Part shown: positions 1-8,323 of the stretch, one piece after another
Position numbering within the stretch: the first letter of the stretch is position 1
How the letters are laid out: the number at the start of each line of letters is the position of its first letter
From: Lachnotalea sp. AF33-28
Lineage (GTDB): Bacteria > Bacillota > Clostridia > Lachnospirales > Lachnospiraceae
Assembly (NCBI RefSeq): GCF_003477885.1
Contig: NZ_QUEE01000002.1
Span: 186,001-250,000, forward strand
Length of the DNA stretch: 64,000 nucleotides
Direction: 5' to 3'
Made by a program: the position numbers and the translations under genes
The notes under the pieces: model-generated
The model's input: the letters and a program-made list of their open reading frames with translations, nothing else
The model's database searches: none
Told to the model about the DNA's origin: nothing

Positions 1-2
1 TT

Positions 3-1652
3 GAGTATGTGGGCACGTTCCTGGCCGCTGTGAAACGCCTGAGGGATTACCTGATCAGAGGGCAGCAGCTTCAGATCGGAATCGCATATTACAGTGAGAA
101 TTTATGTGAGATGGAGGAACTGCGCCAGGAGATTGTACGCTGCATAAGAAGCGGGAGAGTGGATGATTATGCCAGCAAAGTGCTGAAGGATATCCGCCGG
201 TCGATATCGTTTTTAGAAGATAAAATCCGTGCCAGGGCAGATGCCATATTAAAAAACAATAAGTCCTGTATGGCAGAAGCTTTTGTGGTGAACCGCAGCG
301 GCCATATCTGCCTGCCGGTGAAAAAGGATCAGAAATCCAAAATCCCCGGCAGCGTGATCGACAAGTCATCCACAGGCGCGACCCTCTTTATTGAACCTGC
401 TTCCATCGCGAAAATGAGCGAAGAGCTCTTCCTGTTAAAGCTGGATGAGGAGAATGAGGAGAGAAGGATCCTCTATACGCTGACCGGGATGATTGCCGAT
501 GAAGCGCAGCGGATGCAAAACAGCCAGAGGACAATCGTCAATCTGGATTTCGTCTTTGCAAAGGGAAAGCTAAGCGCCTCGATGGAGGCGTCGGAGCCAG
601 AGATCAGCACGGACCGCTGTATCAGGATCAGCAAGGGACGCCATCCCCTGCTGGACCCCAAAGAGTGCGTTCCGCTGGATTTTGAGATCGGAGGGGAGGT
701 ACAGGGCATTGTCATCACCGGTCCCAATACCGGAGGCAAGACAGTGGCGATCAAAACGGTGGGCCTGCTCTGCCTGATGGCCTGCTCCGGCCTGCATATC
801 CCCTGTGATTACGCAAAGATCTGTATGAACAATCAGGTGCTCTGCGACATCGGAGACGGACAGAATATATCGGAAAATCTTTCCACATTTTCCGCGCATC
901 TGACCAATATCATCCGGATACTGAAGTCGGCGGGACCGGAAAGCCTGGTGCTCTTAGACGAGCTTGGGTCGGGAACCGATCCGGCAGAGGGCATGGGCAT
1001 CGCGGTTTCCATTCTGGAACAGCTGAAGGAATGCGGCTGTCTTTTCCTGGTGACCACCCATTATCCGGAGGTAAAAGAATACGCAAAAGACAGGCCGGGA
1101 ATCCAAAATGCCAGAATGGCCTTTGACCGGGAGTCGCTTAGGCCCCTGTACCGGCTGGAGATCGGGAGGGAGGGAGAGAGCTGCGCGCTTTACATCGCCA
1201 AACGCCTGGGCCTGCCGGATGATATGCTGCGCCGGGCGGCACAGGCGGCGTACGGTGAGGCATATGAAGAGAATATCCGAGATCTGGCGCTTGAGGCGTA
1301 CGGAAAAGGCAGAATTAAAAGAGAGCATGTGCCAGGCATAGAGCGCATCCCGGACAAAAAGAAGGTATCCGACCGGGCTGCATCCTTTGTGAGGGGGGAC
1401 AGCGTCATGGTGTATCCGGAAAAGAAGATCGGCATCGTTGTAGAACCGGCGGATGACCAGGGCAGGATATTGGTACAGATCAGGAAAGAAAAGCAGCTTT
1501 GCAGCCATAAACGGCTGCGCCTCCATGTTCCGGCCAGCCGGCTGTATCCGCCGGATTATGATTTTTCCATCGTGTTTGATTCGGTGGAAAACCGCAAAAA
1601 ACGCCACCAGATGGAGCGAAAGTACAGCGGGGATCTGGAAATACAGAATTGA
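3..1652 (+). CDS. MutS2-like DNA mismatch/recombination ATPase, 5' end cut by window
   Basis: The reading frame is open to the first base of the window, so the GTG at 9 is an internal valine and the true start lies upstream. What remains is about 549 residues: the connector/lever region followed by a MutS-type ATPase with a perfect Walker A (GPNTGGKT, bases 720-743), a Walker B (LVLLDELGSGTD, about 944-979) and the TTHYPEVK segment typical of the MutS2 family. MutS2 proteins act on branched DNA or collided ribosomes rather than in classical mismatch repair. The C-terminus ends about 100 residues after the ATPase and has no recognisable Smr endonuclease domain, so this is an Smr-less MutS2 relative rather than canonical MutS2. 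Confidence 0.85.
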   Translation, partial: EYVGTFLAAVKRLRDYLIRGQQLQIGIAYYSENLCEMEELRQEIVRCIRSGRVDDYASKVLKDIRRSISFLEDKIRARADAILKNNKSCMAEAFVVNRSGHICLPVKKDQKSKIPGSVIDKSSTGATLFIEPASIAKMSEELFLLKLDEENEERRILYTLTGMIADEAQRMQNSQRTIVNLDFVFAKGKLSASMEASEPEISTDRCIRISKGRHPLLDPKECVPLDFEIGGEVQGIVITGPNTGGKTVAIKTVGLLCLMACSGLHIPCDYAKICMNNQVLCDIGDGQNISENLSTFSAHLTNIIRILKSAGPESLVLLDELGSGTDPAEGMGIAVSILEQLKECGCLFLVTTHYPEVKEYAKDRPGIQNARMAFDRESLRPLYRLEIGREGESCALYIAKRLGLPDDMLRRAAQAAYGEAYEENIRDLALEAYGKGRIKREHVPGIERIPDKKKVSDRAASFVRGDSVMVYPEKKIGIVVEPADDQGRILVQIRKEKQLCSHKRLRLHVPASRLYPPDYDFSIVFDSVENRKKRHQMERKYSGDLEIQN

Positions 1653-1692
1653 ATGATCTTTCGAGCCGGATCTTTTAAAACAGAGTGTATTT

Positions 1693-1792
1693 TGGTATAA
1701 TTTAAATCGACAGATATTATACCCGCGCTGATTCTAGCATCGCCTGCTAAAAAATATAAGGCAGCGTTTCATAAGCTGCGGTGGAACAGGGA
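1693..1792. repeat. Diverged copy of hairpin-rich repeat in MutS2-helicase gap, contains a promoter-like sequence
   Basis: GGTATAAT and ATATTATACC (1694-1721) form an inverted repeat, followed by CCCGCGCTGATT. The 20 bases ATATTATACCCGCGCTGATT are the exact reverse complement of part of the 111-bp tandem repeat at 20399-20622, so this is a second, inverted copy of that family. The same bases create an extended -10 (TGGTATAAT, TATAAT at 1696-1701) that could drive the helicase gene at 1803. No good -35 is visible 17 bases upstream. Confidence 0.6.
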
Positions 1793-1802
1793 GAACATTC
1801 AA

Positions 1803-4475
1803 ATGAACCTATACGCATCCGATTTCTGCTTTAAAGGTACATGGCGCACATACCAGAAGCGCATACTCGACCGCGCGCCGCAATATCTTAAGGACAAAAA
1901 GCTGCATATTGTAGCGGCGCCGGGGTCAGGTAAGACGACATTGGGAATCGAGCTGATTTTGAGGCTGGGGGAACCGTGCCTGATCCTGTCCCCGAGCATC
2001 ACAATCCGCCAGCAGTGGCTGGAGCGCGTGGAGGAGGGTTTTTTAAACCCGGGAACAGATCCGGCGCTCTGGCTGTCCAATTCGTTGAAAGAACCGGGGA
2101 AAATTACCGCGGTCACCTATCAGGCGCTTCACAGCGCTGAAAAACGGTTTGCCGGTGCTCTGGAAGATGAGGAGGATGAGGAACGGGAGGAAGTGGATTT
2201 CTCCGATTTCGATCTGTACCGGACGCTGAAAGAGGCGGGGATCCGCACCGTGTGCCTGGATGAGGCCCATCATCTGCGAAGCGAATGGTGGAAGGCGCTG
2301 GAGGATCTGATGAAGAATCTGCCGGACGCCACACTGATATCGCTGACTGCCACCCCGCCCTATGACAGCACGCCTGCGCAGTGGAAACGCTACATAGATC
2401 TGTGCGGCCCGATCGATGAGGAGATATTCACTCCGGAACTGGTGAAGGAGAACAGCCTGTGTCCCCATCAGGATTATGTCTATTTCAACTGGCCCACCGC
2501 ACAGGAGCTTGCATCCGTGGAAGAGTATAAGAAAGGAGTCCGTCGGTGTATGGAGGAACTGATGACGGATGAGGAATTTGCCCGAACCGTCGCCAGCCAC
2601 AAAGGCCTGTCGGCTCAGGAGGAAAACGCGGAGTTCTTTTTGGACCATCCGGCGTATTTCTCCTCCCTGCTGATCTTCCTGAATGCAAAACAGATCCCCT
2701 TTTCTCCGTATTTAAAGGAGCTGACAGGGACGGGAAAGCGTCTGCCCAAAATGGAGGCCAAGTGGATGGAAATCCTGCTGCAGGGATTTCTGTATGATGA
2801 TTTCGAATCCTATGCAAGCTATAAGGTATACCGTGAGAGGCTGATCGAAAAGCTGAAATCCTATGGCTGCATTCAGAAAAACAAGGTATGCCTGATGAGC
2901 AATGATAAAATTTCAAAGCTGCTGATCAACAGCAGGGGCAAGCTTGACAGCATAGCGGATATAGTGGAAGTGGAGAGCAAATCGCTGGGGGAGGAGCTTC
3001 GGCTCCTTATCCTGTGTGATTTTATAAAAAAGGAAAGCCTTTCGCTGATCGGCGATGAAGAGCGCCCGGTCAATGAAATCGGCGCGGTGCCGGTGTTTGA
3101 ATATCTTCGCAGAAAGAATCTGGCGGGCCTGCGTCTGGGCATTCTAAGCGGCAGCGTGGTGGTGGTGCCGGAACCGGCGATGGAGGCATTTCGGAGCAGA
3201 CTGCGGGAACGTGAAAGAGAAGCCTCTTTCGTTACGATCAATGGGTCCGGCTATGTAAGGGTCAATGTCAAGGGAAGCGGGCATGATACGGTGGCGATGA
3301 TGACAGAGCTGTTTGCGGAGGGCTGGATCAACACGCTGATCGGGACAAAGGCTCTATTGGGGGAGGGCTGGGATTCCCCCTGCATCAATTCTCTGATTCT
3401 GGCCACCTTTGTGGGCTCATTCATGTTAAGCAATCAGATGCGCGGAAGGGCGATCCGCACCGTAAAAGGATGTCCGGACAAAACCAGCAATATCTGGCAT
3501 CTGGTCTGCGTGTCGCCGGGAAAGAAAGGAGAACCCTGTTCTTCAGAGGATTATGAAATGCTAAAGCGCCGCTTCAGAGCTTTTTTGGGCGTTTCCTTTG
3601 AGGAAGATACCATCGAAAACGGCATTGAGCGTCTGGGAATCGGAGAGGACTTCTATTCGCAGAAGAGCATAGAACGGATTAACCGCAGGATGATCGCAAG
3701 AGCGGCGGATCGGGACGCCCTAAGGCGGAGATGGAAGCAGTCCCTGGATGTGATCCGGGATACCGTAGCGGTGGAAGAAGTCAGTGAGATGGACCAGGAG
3801 CTTTTAGAGCCGGGATTCGTATTTTTCAATGCGGTCTTACTGACCATTCTGTCCGGAATTATATCCGTGCTGGCCATTGTGTTTGAACTGGCTCTGGCAG
3901 CCGCGGGCCATGGCGGAAGAGCCGCTTTCATACTGATCGGTGTTCTGGCATTTGCCGGTGTTTTCGGCACAGCGAAGTTCGGCACCAGAGTGCTGCGCCT
4001 GTGCACTCCGGTCCGCCGGATGAAAGCCGCCGGAGAAGCGCTGTTGGAAGCGCTGAAGCGCACCGGGCAGATCGAGAGCACCGGCCTTTCGGTCCGGGCG
4101 GAAACCAAGGAATATGAGGGCGTTGTGGTCTCTTCCTATCTGAAGGGCGGCACGGTGAGGGACAAAACTCTGTTCGCTGTATGCATGTCCCAGCTGTGGG
4201 GGGTGATAGACAATCCCAGATATCTGCTGATGCAGACCAGGGGGCCCGTAGGCGCCAATGAGTATCTTGCTGTTCCGGAAGCCTTTGGACGCAAGAAGGA
4301 GGATGCCGGCCTGTTTGCGGACTGCATGAGCGGGGTGCTGGGGCGCTGCCGTCTGGTATATACCAGGACGCCGGAAGGCCGCAAGGTGCTTCTGGCAGCC
4401 AGAACGCATTCCTTTGTCAATAAAAACGACCGCTATATAAACGGAAAAAAAGAAGTAAAAAACGAATTTATGTAA
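1803..4475 (+). CDS. DEAH-box SF2 helicase with C-terminal membrane segments
   Basis: An 890-residue superfamily 2 helicase/translocase. Motif I is APGSGKT (residues 39-45), motif II is DEAH (153-156), motif III TAT (182-184), and motif VI QMRGRAIR begins at residue 545, so both RecA-like lobes look intact. Residues about 210-450 between the lobes form an insert I do not recognise. After the helicase core there are two strongly hydrophobic stretches (about 674-697 and 708-724), followed by about 160 residues of soluble sequence. A membrane anchor on an SF2 helicase is unusual. The start is supported by GGAGAA eight bases upstream. It stands alone between a MutS2-like gene and a convergent LysR gene. 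Substrate and role are unknown; a DNA-processing or defence role is only a guess. Confidence 0.85.
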   Translation: MNLYASDFCFKGTWRTYQKRILDRAPQYLKDKKLHIVAAPGSGKTTLGIELILRLGEPCLILSPSITIRQQWLERVEEGFLNPGTDPALWLSNSLKEPGKITAVTYQALHSAEKRFAGALEDEEDEEREEVDFSDFDLYRTLKEAGIRTVCLDEAHHLRSEWWKALEDLMKNLPDATLISLTATPPYDSTPAQWKRYIDLCGPIDEEIFTPELVKENSLCPHQDYVYFNWPTAQELASVEEYKKGVRRCMEELMTDEEFARTVASHKGLSAQEENAEFFLDHPAYFSSLLIFLNAKQIPFSPYLKELTGTGKRLPKMEAKWMEILLQGFLYDDFESYASYKVYRERLIEKLKSYGCIQKNKVCLMSNDKISKLLINSRGKLDSIADIVEVESKSLGEELRLLILCDFIKKESLSLIGDEERPVNEIGAVPVFEYLRRKNLAGLRLGILSGSVVVVPEPAMEAFRSRLREREREASFVTINGSGYVRVNVKGSGHDTVAMMTELFAEGWINTLIGTKALLGEGWDSPCINSLILATFVGSFMLSNQMRGRAIRTVKGCPDKTSNIWHLVCVSPGKKGEPCSSEDYEMLKRRFRAFLGVSFEEDTIENGIERLGIGEDFYSQKSIERINRRMIARAADRDALRRRWKQSLDVIRDTVAVEEVSEMDQELLEPGFVFFNAVLLTILSGIISVLAIVFELALAAAGHGGRAAFILIGVLAFAGVFGTAKFGTRVLRLCTPVRRMKAAGEALLEALKRTGQIESTGLSVRAETKEYEGVVVSSYLKGGTVRDKTLFAVCMSQLWGVIDNPRYLLMQTRGPVGANEYLAVPEAFGRKKEDAGLFADCMSGVLGRCRLVYTRTPEGRKVLLAARTHSFVNKNDRYINGKKEVKNEFM

Positions 4476-5373
4476 ATTCTCCCGCGGCCTGCCGGAGCGC
4501 TTCGGTCAGCTCCCGAATTAGTGAGAGAAAACGCGAACCGGCGTGGTAAACCACGATATCACGGCAGACTGGCGACAGGCTGCAGGGGCGCTGGATCAGC
4601 CCATGCCTTTCCAGCTCCTCTTGCGGCACAGGGCTGACCCACATATAGCTTCCCGGTATATGCCTTAGAAAGTCAAACTGGCTGCCCCGGTCATAGACGC
4701 TGATGCAGGAATGGTGCTCCGAAGTTTCCCTGGAGGCTCTTAGCTCCGGGCGGTCCTGATTTATATCTCCCTGCAGGATCCTTGTGCAGGAGTGGAGCAT
4801 GGATACAGGGATTATATCCATGGCGGAAAGCGGATGGTTCCGGCTCATCAGGACTACCATATGATATTCCTTTATCAGCATGTGCTCCAGCAGATTTTCC
4901 TTTATAAGCCCCATATAATAGTCCCCGTGAATCGGCTCGAACCGCACGATGCCAAGCTCTGAGATCCCGCTGGCCACATCCTGGATCACAGAGGCAGGGT
5001 TTGTCTCCTGATAATAGATGTGCCGTGGCCGGTCGGCGGTGCTGCCCATATAGCTGCAGAATGCCGAAGAGATATATGCCGCCCGCGGGGCGGAAAATCC
5101 GAAGGGCAGGGACTGGCTGGGCTTATTGTACAGGCTTTCCAGCTTTTCCACCTGCTTGAGGATCGTCTGGGCGTAACCGATGAACTCCTGACCGCTCTTG
5201 GTCAGCTGAACTCCCTTGCTGGTCCGGTGAAAGATGACAATTCCGGTTTCTTCTTCCAATTCTTTGATGCTCTTACTAAGGTTGGGCTGCCCCATAAACA
5301 GATTCTTGGCGGCCGCCGATATGGAGCCTGTCTTCGCTATTTCCACCGCGTATTGAAGCTGCTGAAAATTCAT
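4468..5373 (-). CDS. LysR-family transcriptional regulator
   Basis: A 301-residue LysR-type regulator. The N-terminal winged helix-turn-helix (MNFQQLQYAVEIAKTGSISA onward, residues 1-60) contains the typical AAKNLFMGQPNLSKSIKELE recognition region, and the remainder is a periplasmic-binding-like effector domain. I place the start at the ATG at 5373, preceded by GGAAAGGA; a longer in-frame reading adds 27 residues that do not look like LysR. It is divergent from the alcohol dehydrogenase at 5536, and the 160-bp gap holds a near-palindrome suited to LysR binding, so it probably controls that gene and itself. Its last 8 bases overlap the convergent end of the helicase gene. Confidence 0.9.
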   Translation of the reverse strand: MNFQQLQYAVEIAKTGSISAAAKNLFMGQPNLSKSIKELEEETGIVIFHRTSKGVQLTKSGQEFIGYAQTILKQVEKLESLYNKPSQSLPFGFSAPRAAYISSAFCSYMGSTADRPRHIYYQETNPASVIQDVASGISELGIVRFEPIHGDYYMGLIKENLLEHMLIKEYHMVVLMSRNHPLSAMDIIPVSMLHSCTRILQGDINQDRPELRASRETSEHHSCISVYDRGSQFDFLRHIPGSYMWVSPVPQEELERHGLIQRPCSLSPVCRDIVVYHAGSRFLSLIRELTEALRQAAGEFT

Positions 5374-5411
5374 GGTATCCTTTCCGCAATGTCTGCTGTT
5401 GGCTGTATTCA

Positions 5412-5432
5412 ATAGGTGTATGCCATACCTAT
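5412..5432. promoter_or_regulatory. Candidate LysR operator
   Basis: ATAGGTGTATG and CATACCTAT form a 21-base near-palindrome with A/T flanks, of the size expected of a LysR box, 39 bases upstream of the LysR start and 104 upstream of the dehydrogenase start. A second inverted pair, GTAATG...CATTAC, lies at 5441-5470. Assignment is by position and symmetry only. Confidence 0.4.
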
Positions 5433-5535
5433 ATAGAAAAGTAATGGCCGGCATATGTATTATACATTACTCCGCCGGAAAAATAAATGATAAAATATTA
5501 ACAAAGTTAAAAATACATATACAGGAGGTTTCATT

Positions 5536-6726
5536 ATGGCACGTTTTACGCTTCCGCGCGATTTATATCATGGAAAAGGCTCTCTGGCAGAGCTGGCTAA
5601 CTTAAAAGGAAAGAAAGCGATCGTGGTTGTGGGCGGCGGTTCCATGAAGCGGTTTGGTTTTCTGGATAAAGTAGTGGGATACCTTGAGCAGGCTGGTATG
5701 GAAGTGAAATTATTTGAAAATGTAGAACCGGATCCGTCTGTAGAGACGGTTATGAAGGGCGCACAGGCCATGAGAGAATTTGAACCGGACTGGATCGTGG
5801 CCATGGGCGGAGGATCACCCATCGATGCTGCAAAGGCTATGTGGACCTTCTATGAATATCCGGAGGTGAGCTTTGAGGATCTGATCACGCCTTTCAGCTT
5901 CCCCACTCTTAGGACCAAGGCTCATTTCTGCGCGATTCCCTCCACATCCGGCACGGCAACGGAAGTGACCGCATTTGCAGTAATCACAGACTATGAAAAG
6001 GGAATCAAATATCCGCTGGCTGATTTCAATATCACGCCGGACGTGGCGATTGTCGATCCTGAATTAGCTGAGACCATGCCGGCTAAGCTGACCGCGCATA
6101 CCGGTATGGATGCCATGACCCATGCCATTGAAGCATATGTTTCCACACTGCACTGTGACTACACCGATCCGCTGGCACTGCATGCCATCAAGATGATTCA
6201 TACGGATCTGAAGAAATCCTATGACGGGGACATGGACGCCAGAGACCGCATGCACAACGCACAGTGCCTGGCCGGAATGGCATTCTCCAACGCGCTGCTT
6301 GGAATCGTGCATTCCATGGCGCACAAGACCGGCGCTGCTTACTCCGGCGGTCATATTGTTCATGGCTGTGCCAACGCGATGTATCTGCCGAAGGTGATCA
6401 AATATAATTCCAAAAATCCGGAAGCAGAAAAACGCTATGCCGAGATCGCCCGTTTTATCGGTCTGCAGGGAGAGACGGATACCGAGCTTACCGATGAACT
6501 GATCAAAGAGATCAGAAGCATGAATGCCTCTTTAAATATTCCTGCATGCATCAAGGAGTATGAAGGCGGATTGATTGACGAGAAAGAGTTCAATGAGAAG
6601 CTGCATGATGTGGCCGCTCTGGCGATCAGCGATGCATGCACGGGCTCCAATCCCAGGATTCCTACCCAGGAAGAGATGGAGAAGCTTTTGACCGCATGCT
6701 TCTATGATAAAGAGATTGATTTTTGA
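5536..6726 (+). CDS. Iron-containing alcohol dehydrogenase (group III)
   Basis: A 396-residue NAD(P)-dependent, metal-requiring alcohol dehydrogenase; it interconverts a primary alcohol and its aldehyde in the cytoplasm during fermentation. The cofactor loop GGGSPIDAAKAM and the metal-binding segments GMDAMTHAIEAY and IVHSMAHKTGAAYSGGHIVHG, with their Asp and His ligands, are all present, and the length is standard. The ATG has a perfect AGGAGG eight bases upstream. It is a single-gene unit, divergent from a LysR gene that is the likely regulator and followed by a strong terminator. The exact substrate (ethanol, butanol or a diol) cannot be read from sequence. Confidence 0.93.
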   Translation: MARFTLPRDLYHGKGSLAELANLKGKKAIVVVGGGSMKRFGFLDKVVGYLEQAGMEVKLFENVEPDPSVETVMKGAQAMREFEPDWIVAMGGGSPIDAAKAMWTFYEYPEVSFEDLITPFSFPTLRTKAHFCAIPSTSGTATEVTAFAVITDYEKGIKYPLADFNITPDVAIVDPELAETMPAKLTAHTGMDAMTHAIEAYVSTLHCDYTDPLALHAIKMIHTDLKKSYDGDMDARDRMHNAQCLAGMAFSNALLGIVHSMAHKTGAAYSGGHIVHGCANAMYLPKVIKYNSKNPEAEKRYAEIARFIGLQGETDTELTDELIKEIRSMNASLNIPACIKEYEGGLIDEKEFNEKLHDVAALAISDACTGSNPRIPTQEEMEKLLTACFYDKEIDF

Positions 6727-6747
6727 TTGATATAGCAGAAAAGGTAA

Positions 6748-6790
6748 AAGACCGAGAGGGAAGATATGAATCCCTCTCGGTCTTATCTTT
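6748..6790 (+). terminator. Rho-independent terminator of the alcohol dehydrogenase
   Basis: A 13-bp perfect stem (AAGACCGAGAGGG at 6748-6760 with its complement at 6772-6784), 11-base loop, followed by ATCTTTTTC. It sits between convergent genes and may serve both. Confidence 0.9.
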
Positions 6791-6841
6791 TTCAAACACG
6801 CTATAGCGGAAATTTTTGATTCATAAAATCATCCCTTCATA

Positions 6842-7759
6842 TTAATAAGTATACGAGTAAAACGGAATATCTTCCTCCTCTTCTTCGTAATACAATGCTC
6901 TCTGTTCTGTCCGCTGCTGCTGCAGCTGCATCCTGTATTTTGTCGGAGTGACTCCGATAATTTTCTTGAACATCCGGTTGAAATAAGACAAATCCTGTAT
7001 TCCCACAGCCATCGCGATATCCAATATCTTCATATCATGTTCCTTTAGAAATTCACAAGCTTTCTGTATCCGCACATAGTTCACATATTCTACCGGGGTC
7101 TGACCGGTGGCCTTGCGAAAGTAACGTATAAAGTAATATTTGCTCATGTTGGAGAGTATGGCCAGCGTATCCACCGTAATATTATTCATATAATTGCTGT
7201 CGATGAATTCGTAAACCATCTGCAGCTCTTTTGTGTGCGTACCTGCCCGTTCTGTTTTAGCCTCGCTCTGATAGATCTGGAACAGGATCAGCTCCAGATA
7301 CCCTCTTGAGCCGAGCTCATATCCGTAAGGCCTGGTTTTAAGAAGCAGAAGCAGCTTCTGGTAAAGATCAAGGATCAGTGCTCCTGATTCTGTATCTTTT
7401 CGAATTACAGTTTCTGCCGGATAGCTGTGATCCATGAGCCGCTGATAATAGACGGAAACCTGCAGGCCGCAGGCATCCGACATGAGATGGTCCAGCCGGA
7501 ACTGGATTGTGCTGTAAAAGAATGGATGGCCGGATACCGACCGCACGCAGTGCACGGTGCCCGGGAGGATACAGATGCACTGGTCGGATTCCAGGTAGTG
7601 TGATGTGCCGTCTACTATCATCAGGACCTGCCCCTGGTGGAGCATAAAGAGCTCGCAGGCATCGTGATGATGATCGGATATTCCCAGTTTGGCCGGACGG
7701 CTTTCGTTCAGATTGTCAAAAGCGGTGATGGGAAATGCCGCATTTCTGTGCTGTGTCAT
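6842..7759 (-). CDS. AraC-family transcriptional regulator with cupin sensor domain
   Basis: A 305-residue regulator. The N-terminal half carries a cupin-like effector pocket (segments HDACELFMLHQGQVLMIVDG and CICILPGTVHCV), and the last 100 residues are the double helix-turn-helix of AraC/XylS proteins, with the hallmark YFNRMFKKIIGVTPTKYR. The ATG at 7759 follows GAGGGGG. It is divergent from the large catabolic operon beginning at 8324, separated by a 560-bp intergenic region with candidate binding sites, so it is the likely substrate-responsive activator of that operon. The effector is unknown; since the operon contains an importer and 2-hydroxyacid dehydrogenases, a sugar or hydroxy-acid conjugate is plausible. 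Confidence 0.92.
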   Translation of the reverse strand: MTQHRNAAFPITAFDNLNESRPAKLGISDHHHDACELFMLHQGQVLMIVDGTSHYLESDQCICILPGTVHCVRSVSGHPFFYSTIQFRLDHLMSDACGLQVSVYYQRLMDHSYPAETVIRKDTESGALILDLYQKLLLLLKTRPYGYELGSRGYLELILFQIYQSEAKTERAGTHTKELQMVYEFIDSNYMNNITVDTLAILSNMSKYYFIRYFRKATGQTPVEYVNYVRIQKACEFLKEHDMKILDIAMAVGIQDLSYFNRMFKKIIGVTPTKYRMQLQQQRTEQRALYYEEEEEDIPFYSYTY

Positions 7760-7788
7760 AATAAAGCCCCCTCTTTAAATGACAGAAT

Positions 7789-7842
7789 GTAACAGCTTAG
7801 ACGGCGCATCTTCCTGACCGGAAAAACCGTCTGAACTGTTAT
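7789..7842. repeat. Short inverted repeat of the GTAACAG family
   Basis: GTAACAGCTTAGACGG and, 22 bases on, CCGTCTGAACTGTTAT form imperfect terminal inverted repeats. Related termini occur at 53243 and 60643-60746, and the first 15 bases recur at 56863, suggesting a dispersed miniature element. It lies 30 bases upstream of the AraC start. Confidence 0.55.
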
Positions 7843-7941
7843 GGCAGAATATACAAAACATGGCTTCCGCTATAATGATAACATCCGAAAATGTCACTGT
7901 CAATGGACAGAAAAAAATCCTTATAAAAGTAAAAATGCAGA

Positions 7942-8021
7942 AATTAGTAGGACAAGTTCCGCATATATAAGTTAAAAGTGCATAAAACGCAATATTGTCT
8001 TATTAGTTGGCCGCATGCGGC
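7942..8021. promoter_or_regulatory. Candidate AraC-type operator region
   Basis: ATTAGT-N-GG followed by CCGCAT occurs twice in direct orientation (7942-7962 and 8002-8017), 60 bases apart, as AraC-family half-sites often are. The second overlaps a perfect 12-bp palindrome GCCGCATGCGGC (8010-8021). No convincing promoter hexamers could be fixed in the rest of the 7760-8085 gap. Confidence 0.35.
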
Positions 8022-8085
8022 AATTCTATCCAAGTATCGGAAATGGCTTTTTTATAAAATAAAACCATCACGGTAGATCACATTT

Positions 8086-8310
8086 AAGCACGCTGAAGCG
8101 TGCGTAGGTCATCAACCTTCGGTTGGTGACAAGAAAAAAGTGGAAGCACGCTGAGGCGTGCGTAGGTCATCAACCTTCGGTTGGTGACAAGAAAAAAGTG
8201 GAAGCACGCTGAGGCGTGCGTAGGTCATCAACCTTCGGTTGGTGACAAGAAAAAAGTGGAAGCACGCTGAGGCGTGCGTAGGTCATCAACCTTCGGTTGG
8301 TGACAAGAAA
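8086..8310 (+). repeat. Four tandem double-hairpin leader repeats, 58-bp period
   Basis: Each unit holds hairpin 1 (GCACGC, UGAA or UGAG loop, GCGUGC), a GUAG linker and hairpin 2 (GUCAUCAACC, UUCG loop, GGUUGGUGAC with one G-U pair), then an A-rich spacer AAGAAAAAAGTGG. Units start at 8086, 8144, 8202 and 8260; units 2-4 are identical and unit 1 differs by one base in the loop of hairpin 1. The last unit runs directly into the ribosome binding site of the binding-protein gene. Related units occur at 12460, 32396, 44998, 46078 and 61470. Confidence 0.95.
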
Positions 8311-8323
8311 AGGAGGAGTGGAT

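Noticed and set aside
9..11. GTG as the true start of the MutS2-like gene
   Set aside because: The frame is open to the window edge and the family normally has about 90-230 more residues before this point.
954..1607. 217-codon minus-strand frame opposite the MutS2-like gene
   Set aside because: Shadow of a conserved coding sequence, with no family features.
8086..8310. CRISPR array
   Set aside because: The 58-bp units are identical throughout, with no unique spacers, and no cas genes are nearby. Both stems belong to a leader element found before other genes.
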